64,000 bases of DNA from Bostrychus sinensis (taxonomy: Eukaryota; Chordata; Actinopteri; Gobiiformes; Eleotridae): positions 23,965,034-24,029,033 of the forward strand of contig CM036244.1 in NCBI GenBank assembly GCA_020698575.1. Direction: 5' to 3'. Made by a program: the position numbers and the translations under genes. How positions within the stretch are numbered: position 1 is the first letter of the stretch; the number at the start of each line of letters is the position of its first letter. The notes beneath the pieces are model-generated. The model did no database searches. It worked only from the letters and a program-made list of their open reading frames with translations, and was not told the DNA's origin. Shown piece after piece: positions 24,330 to 35,865 of the stretch.

Positions 24330-25120
24330 TGCTCATTTGACCAAATAATGTATGCGTTAATATGATGTGTTCATGTTTTTCAACTTATCCATTAAAACAT
24401 GTGGTTTCTTAGAATAAATGAAGCATGCATGCATTAAAATAATCGCGGTAGAGACAGTGCCCTACTGTACATTACATTACTGGGTTTTGGATATTGTTTG
24501 GGCTTAAAATTGCTTAATCACTTATGTTACATTTCAGTGGTTCACACTAGATTAAATAATACGGTATCTGTACTAAAATAATTAACTCAATTAACTTCTC
24601 TGCTAATGTGCTAATGATCAAACACGGTAAAAGTGAACAGAGCATGAACATCCAGACATGGGACATGTTTTTCTTTCAATGGACGCTCTCAACCGTAGCT
24701 CATTGTCCGGTAAAAAAAAAAAAGAAAAAAAAGAAGGGCCGTTTCTACCAGGCACAAAGACATTCAAGAATTAACATTACAAGACAGTGTGCTTGTAAAG
24801 TCTAGGACAAAGTGTGTAGCTCCAGGCTACTCGTCAGTGTTTTAAGGAAATATGTTAAGTGCACAGCAGAGACCACTTCGAGCACATTGTTTTCCTAGTT
24901 AAAGTAGTGAACCTAGGTCCTGGGACTCTCCCACTTCATGTGCTGAAATACATTCTCCTTTTCAAAATGCACTCTCGTCCTGACTTGAAAATGAAGCGCT
25001 GGTCCCTCCATAACAAGTACAGCAGAACATCTTAATGAGCCTGGATCCTAGAGTGAGACACAATGTAGCTTCAAGGCTACAAACCCATCTTATGAAAATG
25101 TAACATTTCACTCCTTGTTA
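24330..25120. other. Intergenic DNA, nothing recognised
   Basis: No gene or named repeat recognised; a poly-A-rich patch lies at 24712-24735. Confidence 0.4.
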
Positions 25121-25164
25121 AAGTTTCAACAAGAAAAAAAATAAATAAATCCAAAACGTGAGAT

Positions 25165-26100
25165 TTTTTTTCCCTGAAGTGATTTATTACAAAGTTCATG
25201 AGGACTTACAGTATTACAAGAGAATTTTGTCAACATGCGAAAACAGAACGAAGCCGAAACACAGGATTTTTGAACAAACTGGTAAGAGAAAGACGATCCA
25301 CTGTTCACGATAAACATAAAAACTGAATAAGTCCTCAAGAGGTGGAGCCGGTGAATGACTACAGTGCAGGCATAGAACGGCCACATTCACACTGACTCAG
25401 CAAAGGTCAATCCAAACCAAGGCAAGATGTGCACATCTCAAGAAAAAACATGTTACAATTTTTATATGCCATCGGCTTTTCTCTGAACTTTTAGAAAGCT
25501 TCACTTGTATGTACATAAAACTGTACAAAAACATGGCATCACAAGCATTTTATCCTATATAAATATACCAACAGTTAGGATAACAACTAGATTCTCTCTT
25601 GCAAAGACGTATTTTCAAGGCAATTGTCTTTGTTCTAGATGAACTGTGAAAAAGGTGAAATGTTGCAGTTAATTTCAGTCCGTTTTAGGAGAAGAGGGCC
25701 TTTTTGAATATGGACCAACATTTTCCAAACAGAAAAGTTAAAAGAAAGGGAGTAAACAGCTTCTACCAATTATCTTTGGAATTCATGCTAAAATCGCCGC
25801 CTGCTTTTGACAGCAGACCCAGGGCTGTGGAGATCTATGTACACAACATCACCAAGAGATTTGTATTTTTCACACAACCACTTCGCTAAGAGTCGGATCA
25901 GTAACAAAAAACCCCTTCGCCAATTTCACTATTTTGTCCATCTGTCCACAGAAATGATCACCATACAATACACACTACAGAGGCAAAAGATACTCAAGTG
26001 AATTCAACATTAAATCAATGTTAAGTACAAATTAAACATTACTCAAGGTACTTTGAGAGTGTTTAGGTGCTTCATGATGTCCTCGTACTTGGATCAAAGA
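25165..26100 (-). other. 3'-UTR-like block on the minus strand (possible distal pcdh1 3' end)
   Basis: Free of the repeats that fill neighbouring DNA. Read on the minus strand it has the texture of a vertebrate 3' UTR: an AATAAA at 25183-25188 preceded directly by TGT, a Pumilio-type TGTACATA at 25508-25515, further TGTAC elements, and U-rich patches. An acceptor-like CTCTCTCCGACACAG lies just upstream near 26105-26120, so it could be a separate last exon. It is on the coding strand of the protocadherin about 4 kb beyond its stop. It could be a distal 3' UTR of that gene, the last exon of another minus-strand transcript, or non-transcribed. Confidence 0.35.
25183..25188 (-). promoter_or_regulatory. 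Candidate distal poly(A) signal, AATAAA
   Basis: Minus-strand AATAAA ending the 3'-UTR-like block, followed within 20 nt by TCACTTCAGGG and a genomic A-run. Plausible cleavage would fall near 25165-25175. Confidence 0.35.
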
Positions 26101-26104
26101 AGTG

Positions 26105-27298
26105 TTTCTGTGTCGGAGAGAGAGTAAACACAGTCCATTCAGCATGAGTTCAAAAGAAAGGTCAAACCTTGTGATATATTGTTCCCAGGGAGAATTAGGA
26201 GGTCATTATCGGCTGGTAACGTGAAAGAGTCCGACTCGCAGAGACGAGAGGGGATAAAACAGGAGGAAAAGGCCCCGGCTTGTTTCTAAATGATTTTGAT
26301 CAGGGCCAAAAAAACACCCCTTTTTTAATTGCACAATTGACAGAAAAATGACAATACATTCCAGATTCACTGAAGCGGTCCTTAGGCTGGCGTCGGGTTA
26401 CGGTTTCACCCCAGAACAGCAGGAGTGAGCGAATCTGAAAGGGTGTAAATAGATGGAGTTGAGGCTATGTGACGCTGGCTTATCACTCGTCACTCTCACT
26501 TGTGGTTACTTCCAGGTCAGTGGTCCTACCCGCTGCTTAGGGCCCTCGGAGGGGCCGCTCAGGGGGAGCCGTGGGGGCTTAATCACAGTGTATCATGGCT
26601 GTTGTTTGGATTTTATTTCAGTCGCTAAATGGCTTTGAAAACGGCATAATGTGTTCTCTCCCCCTCAAGGCAGGATAATTGCCCACCTTATTTAATCATG
26701 GCCATGTCCAGTCATTTCCATATGTTTTCACTTTAATTATTCTAAATGCGCTTTTCAATGGCGGCGTGATGAGGTAAGTGCAGATAAAAATACCCCCTTT
26801 AACTGATTGTGGCTCTGTGGGTGGATTTGCATTATCCAGTGGGCGCCTTGTCCTGGGGGTGTGCTCACACATGGCCTAGCTCAGGACTCATTACTCACCC
26901 TAATTAGGAAACGTCCATTCTTGGCTCTTCCACCCTCAGTCAGCGACACAATCTCACTATGGAAATACTCTGCAGAGGTGAAAGGTATCTACAAATCTAA
27001 TCAAATCAATGTAAAAATCAAAGACAGGGGCTAGCTCAACCATGTTGTAAGGCAGGCTAGTGTAGTCATCATTAACATCCAATTAGTGACTAATACATAG
27101 TGTCCTTCACACATATCCTTCGGATTCACAAGGAAAATCTCTTTAAAGATAAACGAAGCCCAGAGGCCTGGCCTATTTTCACTGTTCAATAGCCAAAAGA
27201 AGAAAAATGCCTTTCAACTTATTAAGCATGTTGTCCTCAATATATGCTAAGGGAAACTGTTACTGGCAGCAGACTATTTCTTTGTTGAAGTAGAAATA
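26105..27298. other. Repeat-poor DNA downstream of the protocadherin stop
   Basis: No named repeat and no exon. 26240-26800 is G+C-richer than most of the window. If the distal poly(A) signal at 25183 is used, this would be part of a long 3' UTR on the minus strand. Confidence 0.35.
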
Positions 27299-27302
27299 TT
27301 AA

Positions 27303-27843
27303 AGTGCAACTTGTAAGTAGGCTACCACAATGTGGGGTGAACATTGCAAGACTCTGAGTTTTGGCAATTGCTAAACTTTTTTCCATAAATAGACAGTCAG
27401 CTTTTTTACAACTACTGTGCGATATGTGAGAAAATCAGTGTGAAAAGAGTGCATGTAGTGTTAGCTAAACTGCTAGCTCACTAGGACACCTGCTGCTCTC
27501 TTCTTGTTATCCTCATTCTAGTTTCTCATCATTTTCTTTTCCTGTCTGTAAGTTGCTTCAGTATAAAAAGGCTGAAAATAATGGTTATAGCAATAGCAAG
27601 ATATCAGCTATAGCAATTTTATTGTTTGTTAGCATTTGCCTCCTTAATTTTCAACATGACTGTCACAAAGGTTAGCCTACTGTTAGCCTAAGCCTTTTAT
27701 TTTTTTAAGTTTGAATTATCTTTCAGTTCAATTTGTATACATTCCCAGGTTAGTTATCCCAAATACCTTGTGCCTATCTACAATGTGATTATTTATTTTT
27801 CTTCTATATAAAGTAAAGTGGCTGTTCACTTACAAGTTGCTCT
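27303..27843. mobile_element. TTAA-flanked MITE, 541 bp
   Basis: Bounded by TTAA at 27299-27302 and 27844-27847. The left terminus AGTGCAACTTGTAAGT and the reverse complement of the right terminus, AGAGCAACTTGTAAGT, match at 15 of 16 positions, with weaker similarity further in. No coding capacity. The TTAA target and GCAACTTGTAAGT-style ends fit the Kolobok/piggyBac-like MITEs common in fish. It lies 1.3-1.8 kb past the protocadherin stop codon. Confidence 0.78.
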
Positions 27844-28121
27844 TTAATTATTGATATTGGCCAGATTTACGTCATTTCCAAATTGGTTTGTTGATTGACC
27901 TTTATAATTGACATCAATTTGTTTATGTCTAGTCTGCTTCACTCTTTGTGATAATATGCAGTGAATTACATATGAGGTAATTAGTAAAATTGCCAGGTAA
28001 GAAAAGTGGGATTCCTTATAGATAACAGAAGAAACTGTCATGTTATTCTGTATTATTTTTATCAGAGACTCTCAGTAATCAAGTGCTCTTTTCAGATTAC
28101 ATCCAAATAACCCATCAAATA

Positions 28122-28127
28122 TTTATT
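28122..28127 (-). promoter_or_regulatory. Candidate proximal poly(A) signal of pcdh1, AATAAA
   Basis: The first canonical AATAAA downstream of the stop at 29136-29138, reading on the minus strand, about 1.0 kb away. It is followed within 10-30 nt by a GT-rich stretch (TTTGATGGGTTATTTGGATG), as expected for a downstream element. Confidence 0.45.
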
Positions 28128-28504
28128 CCCTCTTGACAAGGTCTTCCTTGTTGTGAAAACGAAGGAACTTGAGGCGTGGAGAAAAGGATTGCGGGTAACA
28201 CTATGTCTGATTGTCGCCACTGAGGACAGTTTTTGCACTGTTATGAGTCCATTAGTGGGAGGATATTTGAACTGAAAAGCTAATCTCAAAGCATCTTGTA
28301 AGTACTCTGTGTTTGTTCTATTGTGACTCCTGGGGTACTGTGGCCGAATCAGCCTGTTTCAGTGATGAAGGCTAGGTCACAGTGCTGCGAGTCGGGGAAC
28401 GTTCTGTCACTTCTAATGCAGCCACACAGCGGTTCTCCAGCAGCAGCAGGAGCTCTACAGGGAGCACAGGTAAAGGCCATTCGACTATGATTGTGGGGGG
28501 TCAA

Positions 28505-28538
<34 letters not shown>

Positions 28539-29135
28539 TTGTGTGGAGCAGATAAATGCCTTTCCACAAGATCGAACTCCACCAGCGGAGACGTTTTCAG
28601 TCAAGTTATACAGCAGCAGCAAAGAAAAGCTTAAATATGCTAAGTCTGAGGCAATCTTTTTTCAGCTTATGCCAGACAAAATATATGTAGAACACACCAT
28701 TCAAATGTATTTACAGCACTGTACATTAAGATAAGACCGTTCTGTTTGATTGTTAAGTTGTTATGCCTTCGGGTTTGTGGCTGTCTATCTAATAATGGCA
28801 CAAGAGCACTGATCACAACTTCCATATTCGAGAGATCACTTCACAGAATGGGACTCGGCTAACTACCACAATAATTAGTTACCTCTAAAGTCGCAATTAT
28901 TACCACTCTGCACTTTTTCCATTTTTGAATTACATCCGTTTGAAGAGTTGTATAAATAAATGATCAATTACGTGTGATGAATAAATATGCTAATAAATTA
29001 ATAATTTAAAAAGGAGAAGGATGACAAAAACAAGTGTTCATGCCAGTGATCGGATGAGTCACAGCCTGTTGTTGCTGACAAAAAGGGCATTGGCTTTCGA
29101 GCGCGGACTAGGTGTACTTCTTCACTTGTGCACAT
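28128..29135 (-). other. Probable 3' UTR of pcdh1
   Basis: Follows the TAG stop directly and has no named repeat apart from a microsatellite, (GT)14 on the plus strand and so (CA)n in the transcript, at 28507-28535. The downstream limit rests on the candidate AATAAA at 28122-28127, and the UTR may be longer. Confidence 0.5.
28507..28535. repeat. (GT)n microsatellite
   Basis: About 14 uninterrupted GT units on the plus strand, inside the probable pcdh1 3' UTR where the transcript reads (CA)n. Confidence 0.95.
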
Positions 29136-29515
29136 CTACAGGTAGATTTCTCGTTTGGGTGTGTGGGCGGTGGGAGAAGTGGGCGGGAACTCTGTGGCGA
29201 CGCTCAGGGGCATCTCCTCCAGTGGGCAGTCTTGGCCGGGCTCTGGAGCACCGCCGCTGCTGCTGGAATAGGCACTGCGGGACGGGGGCAGGCGAGGCCG
29301 GTGCTCGTCGCCCCCCTGCCTGGCGCTCCCGTTGGCCAGGCGTCCCAGGCTCCCTCTCTCCTGGTAAGGCACAAAGGTGGATAGTTTGGGCGGATTCCTG
29401 GTCTTGCGCATGGGGGAGGGGTGGCCGGGCATCCAGCAGGCATCCGAGTGGCCCAGCTCGCTGCACTCCGTCGTACAGTTTCCGGTCATGGCCACATCGG
29501 GGAGGGAGCGGATAT
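29136..29515 (-). CDS. Protocadherin-1 (delta-1 protocadherin), last coding exon
   Basis: Encodes the final 126 residues of the cytoplasmic tail. The acceptor is TTTGTCGCCCGCAG just before 29515. The first two bases complete a GAT codon with the last G of exon 59041-59260 (phase 1), giving DIRSLPDVAMTG. Then come C87 and C91, the signature GHSDACWMPG (tail residues 95-104, numbered from the start of the upstream exon), KLSTFVPYQE, a proline/serine-rich linker, an acidic LEEMPL segment and the C-terminal KREIYL before TAG at 29136-29138. From memory of the family, this order and the KREIYL end match the long isoform of PCDH1; PCDH7 is similar but ends differently. PCDH1 is a homophilic cell-adhesion protein of the plasma membrane, and this part is cytosolic. 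The exon is far more GC-rich than its surroundings. The a or b fish duplicate is not resolved. Confidence 0.92.
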
Positions 29516-29699
29516 CTGCGGGCGACAAAGAGACAACTATTAGAAAGGAAGCAACATCTTTTAAAAGGCGTTTGTGAACAGAAATGGTGTTATCTGAAAA
29601 AACCCATGGATCCCACCCCCCTCCTAGAGGTCTTTGCAGCTGTTGCTAAGCAGTCGGCAGCAGTTGCTATGTAGCTGTTGCTATGCGCTGTGTAATGAG

Positions 29700-31020
29700 C
29701 GCGACTGTGTGTGTAGTTGTCCACTCGCTGATGTGATGCATTCAGCGTGTAGTGAGTAGTATCCAACAGCAGTTTGTCTACGTTTCAAATATGTCACAGC
29801 GTTTGGTAAAGTGCTATTTCCAAATTCATATCAATTCTATGCTTCAAATATGTGACAGCATAGAGACTCAGATAAAGAAAACACATCCCAATGAAGAGAC
29901 TGCGCACAAAGTGAACCATGTATCCCTTTGGGCAAAAGCAGTGTTGAATGAGTTATTGATTGACAGTACCGAAATGAGTTCCCTGCCCTTGATTTGTATC
30001 CACTTTTTTATTCAACTGCGCCTAATTAAATAAATGGGTCCACGACATAGTGACCTCATTTTAACATACACGCTCTGAAATAGGTTTGTCTCCAACTATC
30101 ACTTTCCAAAGAAGTTTCTGTGTTTATTTAGCAAGAAAGCACGGGCTGGCAGCTCACTATCTTCAACGGGCCACCTGTTGACAAATTCTAGATACATCTG
30201 AGATTGAATGGAAACAGCACTTCAGTTTATCTTTCAGACTCAAGGTTGCCGCAGAAGAAGCGAGACAAGTGAAAAGACAACTAACATCTGAGTCTGCCGT
30301 GGCACTTGTAAAGTTTTGATTGCTGCGATAAATGCATTACCCACAACCCTGTCCGCGCCATGAAAGAGCACGTCCGTCAAGTTTGGTGGCTAAAGGACGG
30401 CGCGTGCGAGAGAGGGTAAATGTATTCACAGCTGAACAGGGAGACAAGTTCTGTAAGAAGAGAATGATGCAACTGTGAGGAATGACGTATGCAACGGGCA
30501 GCAAGAGGAGAGTTCACAGCTAATGGAGAAAATGCCAGCTTGACAGTAAGCCTATGAGACGTACCATCAGTATTGTACTCAGTGACCAGTGGAGAGATAA
30601 TTATCCCAGAAAATGTCAGACCTCAGAGGCCGCAAAATAAAACAGACCGGGCCACAGAATCTTCAATCAATCCGAAGCCCATGTGAAAGAGTCTGTGTGC
30701 CCGGCTAAAGATTTTAAACTGCTTAACATGTGTCCTGTGTGTGTAGAATATCTATTTCTAATGGGTAATCCCTGGACAATGGCCCCTATTGTTTATTAGA
30801 TAATAATTATGAGACAATGCACAGCCTGCCTATTGTTGGCGCTAATCTTGCTTTTCCTGTAATCCCAAATTGGTAGATGTTTAGGCCATTACATGCATTT
30901 ACTTAACAATTGAGGATCCTTTTGTTGTTTTCAAGCATAATTATACCATCATGCTTAAGTGCAAATTCCTTTTTTCTTTTTACCAAGCCAGTGTCAGAAA
31001 AGACATATGAAATGAATGAA
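29700..31020. other. Intron stretch near the last exon, nothing recognised
   Basis: No named repeat and no exon. Being repeat-poor and adjacent to a coding exon, it may contain conserved intronic elements; nothing specific can be shown. Confidence 0.4.
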
Positions 31021-31023
31021 AAA

Positions 31024-31860
31024 TAAACCCAATTCTGAACTACTAAGGACACTGTGTAAAATGTAAATAAAACCTAATGTAATGATTTGCAAATCTCATG
31101 AAAACGTATTTTAATCACAATAAAACATAAACAACCAGTGGTGGTGGAAGTACTTATTTTTTTAACTTAAGTAAAGCGACAGATAAAGGAGCAAACCTTT
31201 ACTCAAGTAAAAGTAAAAGTATCACATGAACATTTCTACTTAAGTAAAAGTATAAAACTACTCACTTCCAAATGCACTTGTGAGTAAAAAAGTAAAAGTA
31301 TTTTGCACAGATTCGATAACTAATGAATGGATCTAATGAATGTGTTAAATGTGAGGGATTTTGCTGAAAAATTAAAGGTTAGCAGTGCAACAGAAGAGAC
31401 TCAATCTGTGGGTGAGGTTTTTTCTGAAGAGTACTACTTTACTGCATGTTTTATACTTTATATATGTACTGTGCCTATAATTATGATAAGGCAAAAACTA
31501 ATGATTTTAAACCAAACTACAAAAAAAATTGGTCTGACTGAACGTCAGACCAATTTTAAAAAAGTAGTTGAGTAAAAAGTACAGATATATGCTCTAAAAT
31601 GTAATGAAGTAAAATAAAAGTACCACTTTAAAAAAATGTACTTAATTAAAACAACTAACATTCCACCATTGTAAACAACATAACATATACAGGTATTTCA
31701 CCATTTCATAAAAAAAAAAAAAAAAAAAAAATCATAGCACATTTTCAATTTAACGGCAGCAACACATCTCAAAAGAGCTGTTTCGGAGCAACAAAAGGCT
31801 GAGAATTTTTTTTGACAATAATAAAACAGGTGGAGGAGAATTAATTATATTAATGGAGAT
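31024..31860. mobile_element. Tc1-like MITE interrupted by a hAT MITE
   Basis: Before the interruption: ACCCAATTCTGAAC, GGACACTGTGTAAAATGTAA, ATGATTTGCAAATCTCATG and AAACATAA. After it: CAGGTATTTCACCATTT, GGCAGCAACACATCTCAAAA and CAACAAAAGGCTGA. This order is that of the fish Tc1-like elements whose ends read CAACCCCAATTC and CACTGTGTAAAATG. The insertion at 31136-31671 splits it. A 28-bp poly-A lies at about 31708-31730. The right end is degraded, so 31860 is approximate. Confidence 0.65.
31136..31671. mobile_element. hAT-type MITE with exact 8-bp target duplication, nested
   Basis: A 536-bp element starting CAGTGGTGGTGGAAGTACTT and ending ATTCCACCATTG, an imperfect terminal inverted repeat. 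The 8-bp TAAACAAC occurs at 31128-31135 and 31672-31679, proving the insertion into the surrounding Tc1-like MITE. The interior is dominated by AAGTAAAAGTA motifs, typical of a widespread fish MITE of this type. An internal hairpin, AAAATTGGTCTGAC with loop TGAAC, lies at 31525-31557. Contains no transposase. Confidence 0.88.
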
Positions 31861-31869
31861 CAAGAGTGC

Positions 31870-33600
31870 CTGCCCACTCCGCGGTTCCAGAAATAAAATT
31901 CTCATTCATTTTCACCATTGACTTTTCAAAAAATCTCTACATTAAAAGTTCAACAACTCGAGGGAGGGTAATCAGCTATGGGAAAACTCATGGATACCTT
32001 TTGCTATAAACACGTATTTGAAAGTTGTCAAAAGGCAAAGTTACAAATGCATTTTAAAGATGAATTAATCTTTTTGATAGAAATGAATCATGTTATTGTC
32101 GTGAATTACCACATAGGTGATTAGCCCTTGACAAGCTTTTAAACTTTTAATATACCTATTTTTCAAAAAGTCAATGGGAAAAGATGAATAGGAAATTTAC
32201 TTCCTGAACCGGGGGTGGATGGTCACTGTTGAGCTCCATACACTTCAGAAAGTTTAAAAGCAGAATTTTAGAAAGGCGGAGTCTGTATTATATTCAGGTC
32301 ATGGTTAGGTTGCCACATAACATAATTAGTTGCAAATTGCTCTTCCAGCTTTTTTTATAGTAAATCTTTCTTTTCCAGCTTTTTCCCCCTTCTCCAACTT
32401 CTTGAAAAGTGCTGCCATCAAATCCAAAATGAGCTATTACTGTATTTGTCATAACATGGCTAAAAACACATAACATATCTCATTACATTCTGTTTTTATT
32501 TAAGGTTGAGTTTGTCTCATTTTTTTTTTTAAATCAGGATCATAAATGAACTACTTTCAAGCCTGATTGGAAACAAACCAAGACAAAAGAGAGCATTCAC
32601 ATCGTCTCATGCATGACGATTGGAGTTTTTATTTTCTCAGCAACAGCTAATAACTCAGTATGTATGCATCAGTGAGGAGCAATGGCTACAAAAGACGTTG
32701 AAGGGAAGGGAGTTGGGGAGCGGCTTGAGGAGTGTAGGCATCTCCTCCAAAAGGATTTCACACTTGATTAAAACCTCTCCACAGCTTCCAGGAGGTTTAT
32801 GCCACACCAAAGCGGGCTTGTGTAAAATTCTGCATAGCTCCACAACCAGAAATGAGTCTATTGGGAGTGGGGGGAAAAAGGTATCTTCTCAGAGTTTCTA
32901 AAACACTTTACATGCAACAACTCGCCGTGTCTCTTTTCTTTATGTATTTGAAATGCCATTAGAAAATCCACAGGAGCTGCAGAAATGTCTCATTTTGAAG
33001 TTTGTAGAGGAATTAGGAGGAGTAGCTCTGAGACAAAATCTTTGCTTTATGTGAATACTTCAATTTAACACAAAATTGAGTAACAATAGCATTTAAGAGT
33101 TTTTGAGATCAGCATTTAAAGGCAATACAACTGCCAAACAACTACAGTGTGTACTCAGGGCTAGTGCAAAATACATATTTTACATAATAACATATTCAGC
33201 TGTTATTTATGCAGCCCCTCAGGTAACATTTGAGAAGAAAGATTATGCTTGGCACTGTATTCAGTATAGCATTCAAGATATACTTCTTTTTGAGTTGTAA
33301 TGTATTGTTTCCACCATGGATTGTTATAACTTCAGTTGTTGTAACTTACTGTAACTAATTAAAACTTGTCCAAATTAACATTTGTGCATGTTGTGGCTAT
33401 ATATTATCTAAGTGTGGGCTCTATATAACTATAATATTTTAAAGTGTTGACAACAGTGACAATTGAGACTACTTGTCTACTACTTGTGATTTTATTCATA
33501 ATAAGTTACAGTTTTGAGTAAATGTTTTCATTCGCAGCTTCATACAATTTTAAATGCTGAAAATGTATGTGCTACTGCAGTAGTGCATTGAAATAATCAA
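31870..33600. other. Intron DNA, nothing recognised
   Basis: AT-rich, with a poly-T run near 32520. No named repeat and no exon recognised. Confidence 0.4.
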
Positions 33601-33805
33601 TACCTATTTACTTTGCAAAGTGAAGTGGGTCTGCAATCCCCTTCCTTTTATAGGAACTCCCCACAGGAAGCCTACCCACATTTTAAATCCATATTTCCTG
33701 CATTTGTTGGTGCTATATGTCTGGAAATCCAACTGGAACTGGAGTCAGGACCTTTGCTAAGGATGTGTTTGTTAACAACTTTTGTTAACTTTTGTTAACA
33801 AAATT

Positions 33806-33872
33806 TAATTAAAATCCAATCAGGACTTTTTGAGATACAGTATCTCAAAAAGTCCTGATTGGATTTTAATTA
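33806..33872. repeat. Perfect palindrome, 33-bp arms with a 1-nt spacer
   Basis: Arms 33806-33838 and 33840-33872 are exact reverse complements around A33839; the arm contains AAAATCCAATCAGGACTTTT and GAGATAC. It is immediately preceded by three GTTAAC motifs (33772-33800). Such a perfect hairpin is unexpected by chance. It may be a recent foldback duplication of an interspersed-repeat tail, or the end of an inverted-repeat element. Confidence 0.92.
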
Positions 33873-33999
33873 CATTTTCAGGAAAGATCAGTAATGGGCT
33901 CAAAAAGAAAGCAAAAGTTTTTTATATGCATCTAGAACATTGTTTGGACCAGTTTACTTACCAGTTTACAAGTATACTTTTATCACTGAACTGGGAGAT

Positions 34000-34090
34000 A
34001 GAGCCCCATGCAGACCAGGTCTAGGCACTATATTTTTATTATTGCAAGACAGGGCTAATGCCTTTGCAATGGTCTATGCTCTTTAAGTTC
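34000..34090 (+). repeat. SINE family A fragment
   Basis: Contains GACCAGGTCTAGGCACTATA, TTATTATTGCAAGACAGGGC, TAATGCC and GGTCTATGCTCTTTAAG, in the family A order. The tRNA-like head is missing or unrecognisable. Confidence 0.45.
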
Positions 34091-35091
34091 TTTTAATAGA
34101 TTTGAGAGGATGACTCTCAGAGCTTGAGATGCTTGGTTATTCTGAAGAGCATACCACTGTCCATATTTTGAGAGTGTCTGAAGATACTTTCTCTTATGCT
34201 TCCTATTAGTCCTCACAGAAAGATGAAAGACAAACAAAGGTTGCCCCTGATAACCGCGTCTGACTGTCAGCTCAGTAATTGACTCCAGGTTGACTGTGTT
34301 TTTAGAGAAACATCATTGGGCCTTATTTAATGAGATGCCAAACCAAAAGAAAACATGTAATGTAAAATGATGAGTGCGCACCGGTGACAGGAATTAAAGC
34401 ACATTCGGAGACACGCTTATCATCATCAAGGGCTCGAAAATTAGCAATGACAGCTAAATGCCACATGTCGCTTGCCAAAGTCTCCCCATTTTCTTCCAAC
34501 AGTGCCAAAGCGTGCAGTGCACATCGGGGGAGAGAAGATGGTTGCTCCAATGCCAGCTATTAAAGTAGGTTATTACCTTGTCTGTTAGGGTTTCATCAAC
34601 ATTTCATATGCTTTTATTTCAAAGACTACATAGTCCTGAGAGACATTCGGACACATCAGATCTATATTGAAAACCTTCAGCCTGTTGTTCTGTTGTCATT
34701 GCTGGTTCATGTTTGCTGTCATCAACAGCCTACAGTGTATATAATTTCCAATTACAGCCACACAACAGCCTTTCAACATGTAATAATAATGAAATGCTGT
34801 CAAGCTGTGATGCGGTCTGTCATACAACAGAGCACGTTTTTACTTTTGCTTCCTGACCTTTCTATTATAAAAACAAAATAGAGATAATTATATTGGTGAG
34901 TTCTCCTGGTAGCTGTAGTACCCACTTACTTTGTGCAACAATGCAGTCATACTCCCACACTTGGCTGGAACTGAAATTACCATTATTCGAATATTTGGTG
35001 GACAAAACAGGTCACATGAGTCAACTGAAGGGTGAAGGAGCAGCCAAAGGCACCCTGGGAAAATTGGTACTTCTCACCCACTCCAACCCGT

Positions 35092-35119
35092 CCCCCCCCC
35101 CCACACACACACACACACC
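35092..35119. repeat. C-run and (CA)n simple repeat
   Basis: Ten C residues, then about nine CA units, then another C-run. Simple sequence only. Confidence 0.85.
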
Positions 35120-35279
35120 CCCCACCCCTATTCTTGTGCCTATACCTGAAATAAATCTGCTCAGGGTCTTGGAACAAACCCTTTCGACTTTATAGTCTTG
35201 TATGTCATGGGTGGTATGTCAAGGTGGACAATGGAGAACAGATGGGCAAAGCGCTGAGCTATTATGCCAGTGGCTGGAG

Positions 35280-35436
35280 CTGGCTGGCTGGATTTAGAGA
35301 GCTTGTGATTTGGTTTTGAAGAGCACTGACTCAATGACACTTTTTTCCCTCTGTGTGCAGTTGAATTCTTTTCCACTACACTTGGAGACAGATTGCACCT
35401 GCAGTTTTTCCTCCCTTTTTACTGTATTGAGCCAGT
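35280..35436 (+). repeat. Local duplication, copy 1 (partner 35866-35987)
   Basis: Shares with 35866-35987 the blocks CTGG..GGATTT.GAGAGCTTGT, TTTTGAAGAGCACT, ACTCAATGACACTTTTT, AGATTGCA and GTATTG.G.CAGT in the same order and orientation. It is about 590 bp from its partner. The family is not recognised and no coding frame is shared. Confidence 0.65.
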
Positions 35437-35579
35437 GAAGGCATTATCAAAGGATAGTAAAATCTTTAAATTAATCTCTAAATTCAAGCATTATTATTGT
35501 CTGGCTAAAAAGTATTTATGTTGAAGTGTTAAGGTGGGCTCTGCAACATTGCAATTGACACTCAAGCTTCTTTCAACCG

Positions 35580-35668
35580 TCCACAGACATGCATGTGTTA
35601 GGTGAACTGGTAAATTTAAATTGCCCAGTGAAATAGTTTGAGAGTGAAAATAATGAATGAATGACAGT
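35580..35668 (+). repeat. Teleost SINE/L2-like body fragment
   Basis: Contains CCACAGACATGCATGTGTTA, GGTGAACTGGTAAATTTAAA, TTGCCC and GAATGAATGA, matching the segment after the head of the family seen at 23330-23625. Confidence 0.6.
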
Positions 35669-35865
35669 GGATGGTGTGCTTGTATTCAGAGCTTTAGTTA
35701 ATGTAGGTGTAATAGGATGATCTACTCTGGTCTGCTCTACCCAATCACACTGTAAAATAAATTGGGTCTGAAATCCCTTTCCCTCACATCAACTCTCATT
35801 GGACCAGTTGCAACTGTTCATCTAAACTGGGGCAGGTTTCATTATGCATTCTTTTATTGGCCTAA

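Noticed and set aside
29021..29674. 217-codon plus-strand open frame, with other frames open at 29112-29384
   Set aside because: Antisense shadow of the GC-rich protocadherin last exon, which has matching phase, splice sites and family motifs on the minus strand.
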